A DNA stretch of 64,000 nucleotides from Escarpia spicata (taxonomy: Eukaryota > Annelida > Polychaeta > Sabellida > Siboglinidae): assembly GCA_963995525.1 (NCBI GenBank), contig OZ023214.1, positions 20,261,028 through 20,325,027 of the forward strand. Reading direction: 5' to 3'. The notes under the pieces were generated by a model that was not told the DNA's origin, did no database searches, and worked only from the letters and a program-made list of their open reading frames with translations. Positions 33,282 to 46,380 of the stretch are shown piece after piece. Position 1 is the first letter of the stretch, and each line of letters begins with the position of its first letter. The translations under genes and the position numbers were made by a program.

Positions 33282-33380
33282 AGTTGAAGACCGTCTTGTC
33301 TAAATGGTCCTCCAGTTGAAGACCATTTTGCCTAGATGGTTCCCAAGTTGAAGACCATTTTGCCCAGATGGTCCCCATGC
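33282..33380 (+). repeat. 32-bp tandem repeat at the start of the 3' UTR
   Basis: Three units of AGTTGAAGACCATTTTGCCT followed by AGATGGTTCCCA, starting immediately after the septin stop codon. Confidence 0.85.
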
Positions 33381-36300
33381 AGTACCAAAGATAGAGTTGG
33401 TGAACGTTCACACGGTGTCCATTGGGACCGCCAGCAACACGCCAACTTTACTAGGGCACCTTCTCAATGGAGGGGGCTCTTTTAACACACCGTGTCAGTG
33501 TACAGCTTAACACAAATTAACAAGTTCTTATTTCACATTCAGAAGGTGTCCACTAACTGTCAACAGTTTTCATTGTTGCTATGTTATTTGTGTCGTCTCA
33601 TCAACAAACCTGCCAGATGACACTTGGAATAGATGTCAGGTTATTTCACAACTGAGAATACATTAATTATTCAGGTAACAGTATTCACAAATCATTTGTT
33701 ACTTATGAAGTAGTACTATTTGTTGCAAGTACCCTTTGGTTGCAAGCAGTCTTTGGTTACCAGGTGCCTTTGGTTATTGACAGCGTTTGGTTACAAAAAA
33801 CCTCTGGTTACAAACAAGCTTTGGTTACTAGCAAAGCTGCCTTTGGCTACAGGCGCATGTTACAAGCAGCCTTTTGTAAAATCAGCATGTGGCTACAAGC
33901 TGTTATGGTAAGAATTCATGTTGCTCGTTGTGGTACAACAGAGTTGTGCTGTCATGGTGGCTATTAACAGGCACATTGCCTTGTTAATTATGACAACGTG
34001 TAAGAACTTGTGTCACCCACGCTAAGTTTACAGTGATGTCTGACAAGATTTTGGTGCCTACGTGTACATGACAAGGTTTAGTAGTCATGTGACAAGGTTT
34101 AGTAGTCATGTGACAAGGTTTAATGCTCATGCATGACAAGGTATAGTGCTCACATATGGAGTCGGTCTGCAGCTCAAGTTTATGGATACCGTAATGTACC
34201 AATGTACATGCCATATTTTCACCTGCAAAACATACAGAAAAAGAACTTCTAGTTTAGTTTAGTGCAGCTAATCATATATACCGAGTGTCGGTCGTGAGAT
34301 ATTGACGGAGTAAGCATAGGGTGTCGTCGATAGTGTTGATTTTACAACGGATGATGCAGTATTTCATATCTTGTAGACAGGGTGTGTGTGAGGTGTTGTG
34401 TGCTTTCAGGATTGCTGTCTGTCCTGTTTTATAGATGCCATTGTTGTCACAAGTTATGTCAGTCCGACATGATATTATGCAACCTTTGAAAATTGCTTCC
34501 AGAATATCTGTAGAGAAAGTGCCAAGACGTGAATCAACTTAGAGTCAGAATGTGCTAGAAATGAGCCATATAGACAAAGTGTGTTGTGTGTAGAGTTGCA
34601 TTCAGCTCATCCCAGTTGACTGAAAAACTGCACTGTTTAGGTAACAAAATGATGTGTTGCTGTAAACTTGACAAAAACACCTATTCATTGATGCTTCTCA
34701 TTCCGCCTTCCATTCACGACTTCACTTATAGTATCACTACAGAGAAAACTGACTCGTTTCTATCCATCTCGCCTGTCCAAAGGTTTGCCCATCTTCAGAG
34801 GTGCATTGTTTTGTCTGTGAGTTTATAATAGATGAGTGCTGTAGAATAACTAAAGAGACCGGCACACTATCACATAGACTGCAACCGAATCATGTCTTGT
34901 GTGTACGTGCCTCGGCCCGCGTTCGTTCCACATATCATTTGTGTTGCGTGAACCAACAGCTGCAGTATGGAGCATGCAAACCATAGGTAGAGGTTGCCTG
35001 AAGCATGACAACCAACAACAACTGTAGCAAACCAACAGCTGAAGGTAGTCTGAAGTATACAAATCAATTGCTAGTGGTAGTCTGAAGCATTTAAACCAAC
35101 AGCCAGAGGTGGTCTGGAGCATACAAACCAACAACTGACGGTAGTAGGAAGCATACAAACCAGCAGGTAGGCGTATACATAATACAGGTGTAGTAAGATG
35201 GCCAGATTAACAAATCATGTTTACACCATCTGTAGGAGTCAGATGTTATAAAAACAACAAAATGAAATGTGGAATTACAGATCATATGGGAATTTAACTG
35301 AGAAATGAAGCTATGTAATTCAACCATGATTTTTTCAGTGTTTTGTTGTTTGCATTCAACAAACAGCAAAAGACAGATTTATGTGTAAGTAGCAATGCTT
35401 ATGTGATGTTTATTGTATACACTATACGAAACTAAAGTTATGCTTCTCGTATATACAGCTACCTTTACATCGGATGACATATTATATGCATTTTATAATA
35501 CATAGTTATAAACGTACAGTGTTACACATTCTGTTTACATGTTTGTTATGTGGCATTCCTCCAGTGTAAATTAGCTATTGTTTGCATTTAGATAAGAATT
35601 ATAATAAACAAATCATACCAACTATGCTGCATGAATCTGAAAAACTACTATTTACATTTGTAATGTAACTGTTTACGCTAACAAATCTGTACTAGCTATT
35701 TTAGTAGTAGAAGAGATTTGCTGTTACTGATAGGTATGATGTAGGCATTGCGTATTTCTGCATTTGTATAATTTATATGTTCCAGGGTGATTCCATTGTC
35801 AAATATTTAGTGTTTCTTTTTGACATACAAATTAACATTGTGACCTACTAAATGAATCAGGCTACATTGTATATTTGTATTACTTATTTTGTTCCAATTA
35901 TCAAAGATATGTTGGTTCAGTAGCCTTGCTTTCAGCCCACATTGACACGAACACGTAGTAATTGACATTTGAATATTGGTCTTGGATTTTACTGCTGAGC
36001 GTTATGTTGCAAACGTTAGTTGTGTCCCCTGTGGCAGTATCGTGTTACTTATTGAGTTATTTAGTGGATGATTTGAGATTACACAACAAGCTAACAGTGA
36101 CAGAAGTGCTTAATTTTATTTCGGTCATAAATGTGGTGCGTGACTGTATGTATTAATTTTGTAGCGTTCATGCTACTGGAGATTGCATTTATTAATTTTG
36201 TAGCACCTTTGCTATTGAAGATTATGTCTGTAAGGCTTGCGTCATGTGATGCGTTTGTAGTACATTGTATCGATCAAATGTAAACTGGTGTATGTGTTAA

Positions 36301-37850
36301 CAATTCATCATGAACTTATGCACATTTTACCATCTGTACGCAACGTACGACACTTGTAAAACACCAAAGCTTCTCAAATACTTTATAATTGTGTCTGAGA
36401 AGTGACAATGTAAGTAGAGGCGATGTTGTATTTAAAGTAGGCTGTCGCTAGAGTGTGACTTGTGTACAATATCTGCAAATGTAAAATAATTAGCTACTGC
36501 TTTTCTATTTCTGTACGTGAATGATTTTATGTGGTTAGATGGCAAGCATGTGCTAAATTATATGTGTATTTATAATTAAAATAATTTTGAATGTGCCTTA
36601 GATCGGGTGTTGTTCTTGTCTGTCTGCTGGTTGATATTATTATGTAGTTAAATGTGGCTCCACAGTTCGGTTTTCCACTTCCATTTTACAAAAAATAAAA
36701 CCTTTCATAGCGAGTCTACAACATGTTGACTTGTTTGTACTAATGTATTGTTTAGTGTTGTTGAAATCTTAATTAGTACAAAGTACGACTTTATTTTTAA
36801 ATCAGGTTTTAGCCCTTCCCGTTCGCCCTGCGCCTGGGTTAATGTTACAGGTGGGTCGAACTTGAGTTGCGTGTTTTCGTTTTGAAATGTGACCATAATT
36901 ACATCGATTTGTCAACATAATTGTTTTTCATTTGCAAATCTAACAAAAACTATTAGAGTCTGAAATGAACGAATTTATGTTTAGCCAAATATGTTACTGG
37001 TTTATGTTAGAAGTGTGATGTAGAAAGGTGGCGTGGTCGGACGCAATATCATATGATTTTCGCGCCTTTCAAAATTGCTGACATCAGACATGTTTCCATT
37101 ATCATGATTACGTGTCGGTGAAACCTAGAGCGCGTCACTGGAGCCAGATCATAACGTAGTGCCATAATTCAACATCATCCCAGGCATATTTACGTTACGA
37201 TTCTTAGTACAAAAATATTGCGTCTTAGTGCACATTTAAAGCCCAATGACAAAGAGCAGAGGCAGAGGCCAGAGCTGTCGAGAAATAATGCGTGAGATCT
37301 AGTTCCCCAATATGATACTAGGCGACAGTACTGACTACTGTAGTTTCTTGCGTGGATGTGGCACATTTCTTCTCTTTGCAATGTCTCAAGGATACATTGA
37401 AACCCAAAACATACTATGAACACCAGGAAGACCACCATAAATTCACTTTACATCAATTATACATCAAATACCTTAAATACTAATTCGTGTACGAACACCT
37501 CATTATACCGACAAGTTTCTTGTTTTCCTATGACATCTGGAATTATTATAATACTTTTCATTAATATCCATTGTTAGCATAAATTGTTAAAAGTGGTATT
37601 TATTTTTCAAAATAAATTATATAAAGGATTTCTATGATGCAGATCAATCGCTTTGGAAACTATATAAAAATCAATGACCTGGTATACTAAGATCTACTGG
37701 TAAAAGCAGTATGTTAGTAATCTTCTTTATATTGATTCAGTTGTTACATTTTGTAAAACAACTACAAGGTCAAAATAAATGTTATGTCTTCTGTTGGTAA
37801 GTCGGTTTGGTGAGAAAAGAAATTGGATTATTGGCACCTAGAAAATAGGA
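33381..37850 (+). other. Septin 3' UTR and downstream region
   Basis: No further coding exon recognised. Small degenerate repeats: ~21-bp CTTTGGTTACAAGCAGC units at 33725-33900, ~23-bp ACAAGGTTTAGTAGTCATGT units at 34070-34150, and ~36-bp ACCAACAGCTGAAGGTAGTC units at 34970-35165. Possible poly(A) signals AATAAA at 35603-35608 and 36694-36699. The transcript end cannot be fixed from sequence alone. Confidence 0.5.
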
Positions 37851-37894
37851 TGTGCCAAACATTTACAGTAATGTTTTATATCGGCCCATAATTG

Positions 37895-39778
37895 TCATAG
37901 TCAACGTAAAGCAGAATGGGACTTTATTAATAACACCATCACCACAGGCAAACAAACAAACAACTCAAAGCCATTCTGGCGCTATTTCAAAAGTAAAAAA
38001 CGACAACATCGGAGTAGCTCCCCTGAAAAAGAATGGATCACTGGTGTGTAACTGTAAGGAAAAGGCTGAGATCCTCTTGGACCAGTTCCAGAGTGTCTTC
38101 ACGAAAGAAGACAGATCCGCGCCCCTACACCTTGATCCCCCACAACACCCCAATATATGTGACATTACAATTGACACCACCGGAGTATGTAAATTACTCA
38201 AGTCCATTAAACCACATAAAGCATGTGGCCCTGACCAGATCCCCAATGCTGTCCTTAAGAACTGTGCCGACACCCTATCCCCTGCACTTCGAGACATCTT
38301 CCAGAGATCCATAGACACAGGCAACCTACCGTCAGACTGGCGCACAGCAAATGTGTCACCTGTATTTAAAAAAGGAGATAAGCACCTACCAGAAAACTAC
38401 CGCCCCATCTCCCTGACATCGGTCCCATGCAAAATTCTCGAACACATAATCTACCGCCACATCATAACCTACCTAGAAGAGCACAACATCCTAACACACC
38501 TAAACCATGGCTTCAGAGCAGGCTTCTCCTGCGAAACACAACTACTAACCAACATGCATGACATATTCTCTTCTTTCGACTCTGGAACTCAAGTAGACAT
38601 AGCAAGGCTTTCGACACAGTCCCCCACACAAAACTCCTCCATAAACTATCCCACTATGGCATAACCGGAACCACGTTCAAGTGGCTAGAAAATTTCCTCA
38701 CTGACAGATCTATGAAAGTTGTTCTAGACGGCGAAACCCCGAGAGAAGTACCCGTCAAATCCGGCGTCCGACAAGGCACTGTACTTGCCCCCTACTATTC
38801 CTCTGTCATATAAACGACCTACCAGCATCAGTAAAATCTAAAGTCTGTCTATTTGTAGATAACTGCCTACTATGTAGAGAAATCAAAACATTCAACGATC
38901 ACATTGCACTACAACACGACCTAAAACAACTCCAAACATGGGCAAAGGACTGGGGTATGAACTTCAGTACAAACAAATGCTACATCCTCAGTGTAAAACA
39001 TAAAACTGACTATTTCTACACCTTAAATAACATCACCATAGAACGTGTAAACTGCAATCCCTATCTTGGTATCTCTATCTCCGACGACCTTAAATGGCAC
39101 TCCCACATCACAACAGCAACTAAAAAAGCAAACTCAACAATTGGTTTCCTAAGACGTAACATACGACACTGTCCTATAAACAACAAACGGACCGCATATA
39201 TTGCCCTTGTGCGCGCTGCTTTAGAGTACGGAGCCATAGATAAACTAGAACGTATACAACACCGTGCTGCTCGCTTCGTTACCGGCGACTACCACTCCAG
39301 ACATGCATTGTAGGATCAATGACAAACATATTAATATACCTAAAACTCAATACCCTACAAAGCAGACGTCGGGATCTACGACTCAAATACATGTACAAAA
39401 TAGCTGAGGGATCTATCCCAGCCATCCCCGCAGATGTTTTCGGCCCCAAAAAAATAAATAAAAGACGCATCCAACCCAAACATTTTCCAGATCACGTATC
39501 CTCAAACTTTGTACAACACCGAACAACCAATAACACCAGGTGCTATATAGTACCTGCATCCCACACCGACCAATTCAAAAACTCATACTTTGTAAAGACA
39601 ATAGTAGACTGGAATAAACTAAACGAGTCGCAGATCCAGGCTGAGACCATAAACGATTTCAGTCTCCTATCCTGCGGCTCAAACACTCAATAACACCATA
39701 CGCACCCACCCCGTCGTAAACCATAGCCAACAGTGGCTCCTTACGTCACGACGTAAATAATTAGAATAGAATAGAATT
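37895..39778 (+). mobile_element. CR1-like LINE, 5'-truncated and inactivated
   Basis: Reverse transcriptase pieces in order: SIKPHKACGPDQIPNAVLKN, NYRPISLTSVPCKILEHIIY and LNHGFRAGFSCETQLL (37852-38664 ORF). After a frameshift near 38600 come KAFDTVPHTKLLHKLSHYG and GVRQGTVLAP, then a C-terminal part from 38957 (NPYLGISISDDLKWHSHITT, LERIQHRAARFV) and 39319-39693. The catalytic box is LFVDN where FADD is expected, so the second Asp is lost. The segment between ALEYGA and IDKLERIQ is deleted. The 3' end is a short (GAATA)n run at 39763-39776, usual for CR1-type elements. Confidence 0.88.
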
Positions 39779-40465
39779 ACTAATCGGTCCCGTTTGTTGG
39801 CTGGTCCCGCTTGTTTACTTTTTATTGTGGAATTTTGCATTGGCTAGCAGTGTAGGCGCGGCGCCGCTTTCAAAGACGGTATTTATACAATTTCAGCGGT
39901 CAATAAAAATTGACAAACACACACCAGTATCACTGAATCACACACAATTTACTAATGTGTTTTTGCGATGTTGTAACAGCAAATAACTGAGAAATCTCCG
40001 TCTGAAAGCAATACCACAAAAGTTACGAAAAAGTTACGCGACCTCTTGCGTTGGCGTAACTTTGCGATGCAATATACGCCATATTTGCGAATGTTCGTAT
40101 AGTAAATGTTTCGAGAACAGCACTTGCGAAAAAATCGTAACTTACGCTCTTTTGACGTCATTTTTATGTAAAAATGGCGCTAAGAAATTCGTAAGTCGTT
40201 CGAGAATCCGGACCCTGGCGCGCGAGGATGCACTACTATATCGCTCACTGCGGTAACGCACGGCCGCAGTGGTGCAGACTGGTGGTCTTTGGGCCTCGAA
40301 AGTTTACTAAGATGCAACATTTTCTCGTAACGTAAATATGTCTGGGATGATGTTGAATGGTGGAACTTAACCAGTACGGTATCAAATTTAGGCAAACGTG
40401 TAGTTATAACGACGAAATCGAGGTGGGCCCAGATACTATGTAGATTTAACAAGATTTTAACAAGA
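39779..40465. other. Intergenic sequence; GC-richer patch, possible decayed DNA element
   Basis: 39960-40215 repeats GTTACG/CGTAAC/TTGCGA-type motifs on both strands, and the segment ends CGAGAATCCGGACCCTGG. I cannot find the matching opposite terminus. No gene. Confidence 0.35.
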
Positions 40466-40469
40466 TTGC

Positions 40470-41205
40470 CAACCAGAAAATTACTCTGGATGGCAGTTGG
40501 ACAAGGAAGCCTTTTGGCTTATCGAGAGTCCAATACTTTTTATCTACATGTATCCCGCCTTTTTAAGGTGTGTGTCGATTTTATTTTTAAACATATTCAC
40601 GCTACTAGCACCAACACAATCAGGAGATAATCTGTTCCATTCATTTACAGTCCTTTGTGAGAATGAGAACTTTCTTATATCTAATCTACACTGCTCCTTT
40701 ACTAATGTAGCTTCATGTCCTCTGGTCCTTCTATCTTTCTTAACTGAGAAAAAAATGTTTCTATCAATATTTTCATAACCATTCAATATTTTAAACACTT
40801 CTATGTGATCTCCTCTCAATCTCCTGGTCTCTAGTGTTGTTAAACCACATTCTTTTAGGCGTATTTCGTAACTAAGATCCCTCAGATTTGGTATCATTTT
40901 AGTCGCTCTCCTCTGTACTCTTTCTAGCATATCTATGTCCTTCTTGCGATATGGCCTCCATGCTTGTATACAATATTCTAAATGAGGCCTCACTATTGTT
41001 TTGTACAGCGGTACTATGAATTCTTTTTTCTTATACGCTATATTTCGCCTAATTAACCCAAGGATTTGATTTCCCTTTGATGCTGCAATTCCGCACTGCT
41101 CTGAAACCTTCATATCAGCACTAATGGTTAACCCTAAGTCCTTTTCTTTTACAGTAGTACTTAGAACAGTACCCCCCATTTTATATTTTACCTCTTCATT
41201 CCCAT
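40470..41205 (-). mobile_element. CR1-like LINE 3' fragment
   Basis: Minus-strand ORF 41179-40544 (211 codons): KEKDLGLTISADMKVSEQCG, LIRRNIAYKKKEFIVPLYKT, VRPHLEYCIQAWRPYRKKDI, ERVQRRATKMIPNL and NEWNRLSPDCVGASSVNMFK. This is the C-terminal domain after the RT palm. It is uninterrupted but truncated at its 5' side near 41205. This family is the source of the minisatellite at 30124-31357. Confidence 0.88.
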
Positions 41206-41210
41206 GACTA

Positions 41211-42150
41211 GTCTAGTCTAGATAAGTCATAACTAAGACTGCCTAACTTATTACTGCCATACTGGTTATTCTGGCCATAGCAATACTACTTGGTCTTAGT
41301 GCTTAGAGCGTTGTCTTGCTAGAAATATAATAATAAATATGTATTTATTATTGTAATGATAATATTAATAATGTGAAATGTTTTTTAGAGATTCATATTC
41401 AAAAATCACTCGCAGAACTTTAAATTTAATTGCCTTCTTCCGATTCACCAACCAACTTCAACATTTTGAAGATCATTGTTGGTATATTTGCAGGGATGCG
41501 CATCGGAATAGGTAGACAAGATATAGATAGGAGAATATAGTTTGCAGTTTAAGAAATGGATTTGTGGGGGGATGGACAGTTGAAGGGAAATAATGAAAAG
41601 TTGCCATTATTAAAATAAATCATTTATTGAATCAATTGATTGACAGGAAATTGCTCTGTGGCTAATTAATAACTTTTAAACAATTGAACTTAAGAAAGTT
41701 ATTCATCAATTCATGACAAGCAGTCACTGCACAAAATTGCTTTCAATTAGACTATGTACAACATGTACTAAAATCTTAATCAGTTGATATTCATTGACAT
41801 TGTATGAAACATTTGTATAAATGTAAGCATCACAAATATGTCTGTGAAGTTCATAATTATGTATGCAACATAATACAGTATTTACACGTACACAGTATAA
41901 CATTTCACAGTATTATTATCGTAAGTAATGGGGACTCCATGGTATATAAAAATAATTTTACAAGATTTGTATGTTGAATCAAGGTAGATAATCATTATAT
42001 ATATGATAATGATACACTTTTTATTTCAGAAACCTTAGTTATGCGTGCACATTGACTCTGATTTGAAGTGGAAGACAGTCGAATGTAAATATGATTTACT
42101 AAAGTCAGTAAGGTTAGTCAAGTTTACTTAACGTAAGTCGTTAAGAACTT
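41211..42150. other. Intergenic AT-rich sequence, nothing identified
   Basis: No ORF of interest or repeat recognised. Confidence 0.45.
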
Positions 42151-42182
42151 AAGATATGTTCAGTAAATAGTATGACTAAGGA

Positions 42183-42640
42183 GTGAATAAAAACATGGCA
42201 GAAGTATTCGGAAATCAGCCTGGGTTGGATGCATATGCCAGAACATTTAAAAAGTGTATTCCCGGTAAAGGTGATGTAACTGTTAACAAAGGCTATTTAT
42301 ATTGTTTATATCTAGCTGCAGACAAGGACTTAACTAAAGCAACAAACAGTCTCAGGAACATCTTAGATGTATCAACGTGCCTCCAATCATCACTTAATAC
42401 ACTCATCCGGAGAGTTATTGTCGGAGTAAAGGCATTCAGGAAATTTCCAAAAGAATGCCCAAGGGTAGTGCTGTTCGTGCAATCAATAAGTAACATACAC
42501 CAGCCACAAACCACTCACGTAACCTCTGAGCTCACTGCAACACCAGAAGCCACAGAAAATATACCTACACACCATTAAACATGCGAACTACACACCGACT
42601 GAACCAAGTGTGATCACAGACGTAAACTCATTTCGCAAAA
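42183..42640 (+). pseudogene. Coiled-coil family unit A: 5' part only
   Basis: 131-codon ORF 42183-42578 aligns with residues 1-125 of unit C (MAE.F....GL..YARTF..CIPG, GYLYCLYL.AD.D). It is preceded by the same AAAACATGGCAGAA start context. After the Pro/Thr linker, frame is lost at TACACACCAT. Remnants of the His-Cys region follow (CACACCGACTG, GATCACAGACGTAAACTC), then the sequence jumps into the 5' leader of unit B. The coiled-coil half is deleted. Confidence 0.65.
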
Positions 42641-43800
42641 TCTTGGCAGATATACAATTACATGCAGTGACTCATCTTGCCCAGTGACTGCGCTTAAGTA
42701 TCAATAAGGTTTAATTAATAAAATTAAGAACTTATGGTATTACGTTAAGCAATTTTAGTACATTTTCATTAACAAATCTGGGTTGTATACATATGCCAGG
42801 ACATTTGAACATTCACCGAGTAAAGATGATGTAACTTAGCAAAGGTTATTTATATTGTTTATATCTTGCTGCAGACAGGGATGTAAATAAAGCAGCACAC
42901 AGTCATCTTAACAACATGCACCCTCTCGTCACTTAGAACAGTCGTTTGGAGTGTTGTAGATAGAGTAAAGACATTCAAGAAATTCCGAAAAGAATGTTCA
43001 CGGGTTGTGCAGTTCCTGCAGTCAACAAGTGACAAGCCACAAAACAACCCTGTAATCACACAGCCCAATCCTTCCCAAAGGCTGCTGGACATTTACTCCT
43101 AGTCTCACACTCACCACCCACCAAACACCTACACACAGACTAGCAAATGTGATCACAGGCGCAAAGTTGTTCACAACTTCATGATGAGAGAAAGAAAAAC
43201 TTGCTTACTAGATCAAATGCTGGATGACTTATGTCGTATAAACTTAAGCATAAGTTATTACTTGTTAGCGAGCTGAAGAAAGAAAGAACACTGTTAAAAA
43301 GAGAAGTTGATGCACTCAGAAAGAGAGTAGGTAAACTATAAAATGAGGGCCAGATCCAAAAACTGAAGGATGAGTTGAGACGAACAAAACATTGTCTAAG
43401 AGAAAGGAAACATCAAATACAATTAAGGAAAAACAACATACTTGAAAGTAGCACACCAATAACTCTTGAACATCAAGTGCACGAGGAAATCTTGTTTGAA
43501 AATAATCAGGAGTTGGAAACAAAAAGAGATATGCTGAAAGATGAACTAGCCAATCAATGGGTTTGTAAACCCTGAAAACATTTAAACATCTGTACAATTA
43601 GAAAAGTTAAGGAGTTTTTATCAAACATTTCATTAAAGAAAACAAAGATTATCTCGACTATATTGTCTGTGTACGAGATACAAAAAATTTACGATATTTC
43701 ACCATCTCAGTATTGTAATATTCTTTGATGTATTAACTTGTATATGCGGGGTGATGCTGGCCTTATTACTGGTGCTCGATTTCTGTAAACAGTTGATATA
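42641..43800 (+). pseudogene. Coiled-coil family unit B: start lost, frames broken
   Basis: The leader ATATACAATTACATGCAGTG matches that of unit C. The N-terminal domain survives in pieces (AAATCTGGGTTGTATACATA, GGTTATTTATATTGTTTATA) without an ATG. The coiled-coil part is open at 43375-43575 (RRTKHCLRERKHQIQLRKNN, ENNQELETKRDMLKDELANQ). An internal TAA replaces the codon after RVGKL. The shared 3' flank GCTGGCCTTATTACTGGTGC follows at 43756. Confidence 0.6.
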
Positions 43801-44046
43801 CCAGTAATAATAGCATTATTTCATAAGATTTGCATGTAAAATATCAAGTTCATCAACATACAACGTAGTTATCAATGTATGGTGTATGTTTGCCTTTTTA
43901 TTTCAGATATACAATTACACGCAGTGGCTCGTCTTGCCCAGTTACTCTGATCTTAAGTATCAATAAAGTTTAGTCAAGATAATTAACAACTTACAACGTT
44001 ACGTCATTAGATAATAGTAGTACATGTTTAAGTAGTGAATTAAAGG

Positions 44047-44886
44047 ATGGCAGAAATTTTCACAAACAAATCTGGGTTGAATACCTATGCCAGAACATTT
44101 GAAAATTGTATACCAGGTGAAGATGATGCTACTGTTAACAGAGGCTATTTATACTGTTTATATCTTGATGCAGACAGAGACGTAAATAAAGCAGCAGTCT
44201 GTCTCAAGACCATCTTAACAACATGCACCCAGTTGTCACTTAGAACAATCATTCGTTATGTTGTTGACAAAGTAAAGACATTCAGGAAATTCCCAAGAAA
44301 CTGTGCAGGGGCAGTGCGGTTCCTGCAATCAACAAGTAACATCCCCAAACCACAAAACACTCCTGTTACCACAGAGCCCACACCCATTCAAACTGCAGAG
44401 CCCACAGCCACTCCAAAGACCGCAGAACATGTAGCCTCAGTGTCACATTCACCACCCATAAAACACCTACACACAGACTGTAGCAAATGTGGTCACAGAC
44501 GCAAAGTCATTCACAGAGTCGTAGCAGAGAAGAAGGTGCTTATGCTGCATCTTCGTAAGGAGAAAAAGAAAAACTTGCTGACTAGATCAAGTGCTGGATT
44601 ACTTATGTCGTATAAACTTAAACATCAGTTATTGAAGAAAGAAAGAACAATGTTAAAAAGAGAAGTTAATGCACTCAGAAAGAGAGTAGGTAAACTAACA
44701 GATGAGGGCCAGATCAAAAAACTGAAGGATGAGTTGAGACGAACAAAACATTGCCTAAGAGAAAGGAAACGTCGAACACAACTAAAGAAAGACAACATAC
44801 CTGAAAGTAGCAGATCAATAACTCTTGAACATCAGGTGAACGAGGAAATATTGTTTGAGAAAAATCAGAAGTTGGAAGCAAAATGA
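44047..44886 (+). CDS. Unrecognised coiled-coil protein, unit C (most intact copy)
   Basis: 279 codons. Three regions: an N-terminal Cys-containing domain (1-100; YARTFENCIPG, GYLYCLYLDADRDVNKA, LRTIIRYVVDKVKTFRKFPR); a Pro/Thr linker (about 100-140); then HLHTDCSKCGHRRK with Cys145/Cys148 followed by a basic coiled coil (about 155-279). I do not recognise the family. It has no signal peptide or membrane segment. A TTTTTATTTCAG acceptor-like site with a leader shared by its neighbours precedes it (about 43905), so this may be a downstream exon of a spliced gene. Relative to units B and D, TGA at 44884-44886 replaces an Arg codon, and the homologous frame continues about 50 codons beyond, so the C-terminus may be prematurely cut. 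A cell-encoded gene and a transposon-encoded accessory protein are both possible. Confidence 0.55.
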   Translation: MAEIFTNKSGLNTYARTFENCIPGEDDATVNRGYLYCLYLDADRDVNKAAVCLKTILTTCTQLSLRTIIRYVVDKVKTFRKFPRNCAGAVRFLQSTSNIPKPQNTPVTTEPTPIQTAEPTATPKTAEHVASVSHSPPIKHLHTDCSKCGHRRKVIHRVVAEKKVLMLHLRKEKKKNLLTRSSAGLLMSYKLKHQLLKKERTMLKREVNALRKRVGKLTDEGQIKKLKDELRRTKHCLRERKRRTQLKKDNIPESSRSITLEHQVNEEILFEKNQKLEAK

Positions 44887-45169
44887 GGTATGCTTAAAGG
44901 TAAACTAGCCGAAACATCCAAACTAATAGACAGTTTAAGGCGCTTTAATAAAACAGTATTGATAGAAAACACAAAAATGAGACAATACCATCTTAAAATT
45001 ATAATATCTTTTGATCTATTAAAGATATCGTCTCCTTTCCCTGTATGTCCGGGTTGAGGCTGGTCTCATTACTGGTGCTTAATTTCTGTAAATAGTTCTG
45101 TTTCTCCTTTCGATCATTTCACCAATATGCTATTTATATATATATATATAATTTGTACATCTGATTTGT

Positions 45170-46380
45170 TAAACAAAGACTCTTAAGTATCATTAAGATT
45201 TAGTCAAGATATGTAAGAACTTATAGTGTCACAAAGGAGTAAACGAAAACATGGTAGAAATATTCAGAAATCAGTCTGGGTTAGATGCCTATGCAAGAAT
45301 ATTTGAACATTGTATACCTGATATAAATGATGTAACTCTTACCAAAGATTATTTTGTTTATATCTTGCTGCAGACAGGGACTTGAATAAAGCAGCACACA
45401 GTCTCAGGAACATCTCACCAACATGCACTTATTTGTCACTTGGACAATCATCAAGGCTGCTGTTTAAGGAGTAAAGAAATTCAGAGTATTCCCAAAAGAA
45501 TGTCCGGGGTTAGTAAATTTCCTGCAATCAACAAGTAACATACCTCAGCCACAAACCACTCATGTTACCTCTGAGCTCACTGCATCACCAAAATCCACTG
45601 AAAATATACCCTCGGTGTCAGACACTAAGCATACGACTACACACCGACTGTAGTACGTGTGATCACAGACGTAAACTCATTCGCAAAATCATGGCAGAGA
45701 AAAAATCGCATGTACATCAACTTTGTAATGAGAAACAAACATGCTGAATGGATCAAATGTTGGACGACTTCTGTCGTATAAACTTAAGCATCAGTTGTTA
45801 CTTGTTAGCAAGCTAAAGAAAGAAAGAATACGATTAAAGGGAGAAATTAATACACTCTAAACGAGAGTACCCCCCGGTAGATAAACTAACAGATGGCGGT
45901 CAAAAACTGAAAGATGAGTTAATACAAACAAAACAAAGTAAATGTCGAACACAACTAAGGAAAGACAACACACTTGAAAGTAGCAGATCAATAACATTTC
46001 AACATCAAGTGCATGAAGAAACCTTGTTTGAGAAAAATCAGGAGATGGAAACTGAAAGTGATATGCTGAAAGGTGACGCAGCCGAGTTAAAACTTATCGC
46101 CCCAATCAATAGGCTTGTAAACCCTGAAAACATTAGTTGAACATCTACACAAATAGAAAAGTTATGGCATTTTAATTAAACATTTATAGAACGAAAATAC
46201 AAAAAGTAGACTATTTTGTTTGTATACAAGATACACAAAATTTACAAAGTTTTGCCATCTAAATTATATCTTGATCTGTTAAAAATGTTGTTCTCGTCTT
46301 CTTGCTCTCTACGCCTGGGGTGAGGCTGGCCTTTATACTGGTGCTCAATTTATGTTATAATAAAATACACAGTTTGATAC
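45170..46380 (+). pseudogene. Coiled-coil family unit D: broken
   Basis: ATG at 45251 (MVEIFRNQSGLDAYARIFEH) then a frameshift near 45350. HTDCSTCDHRRKLIRKIMAE is read at about 45643-45705, and a TGA at about 45745 cuts the frame. TAA follows TLQ near 45858, and further coiled coil reaches about 46130. It ends with the shared 3' flank GAGGCTGGCCTTTATACTGG (46322). Confidence 0.6.
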
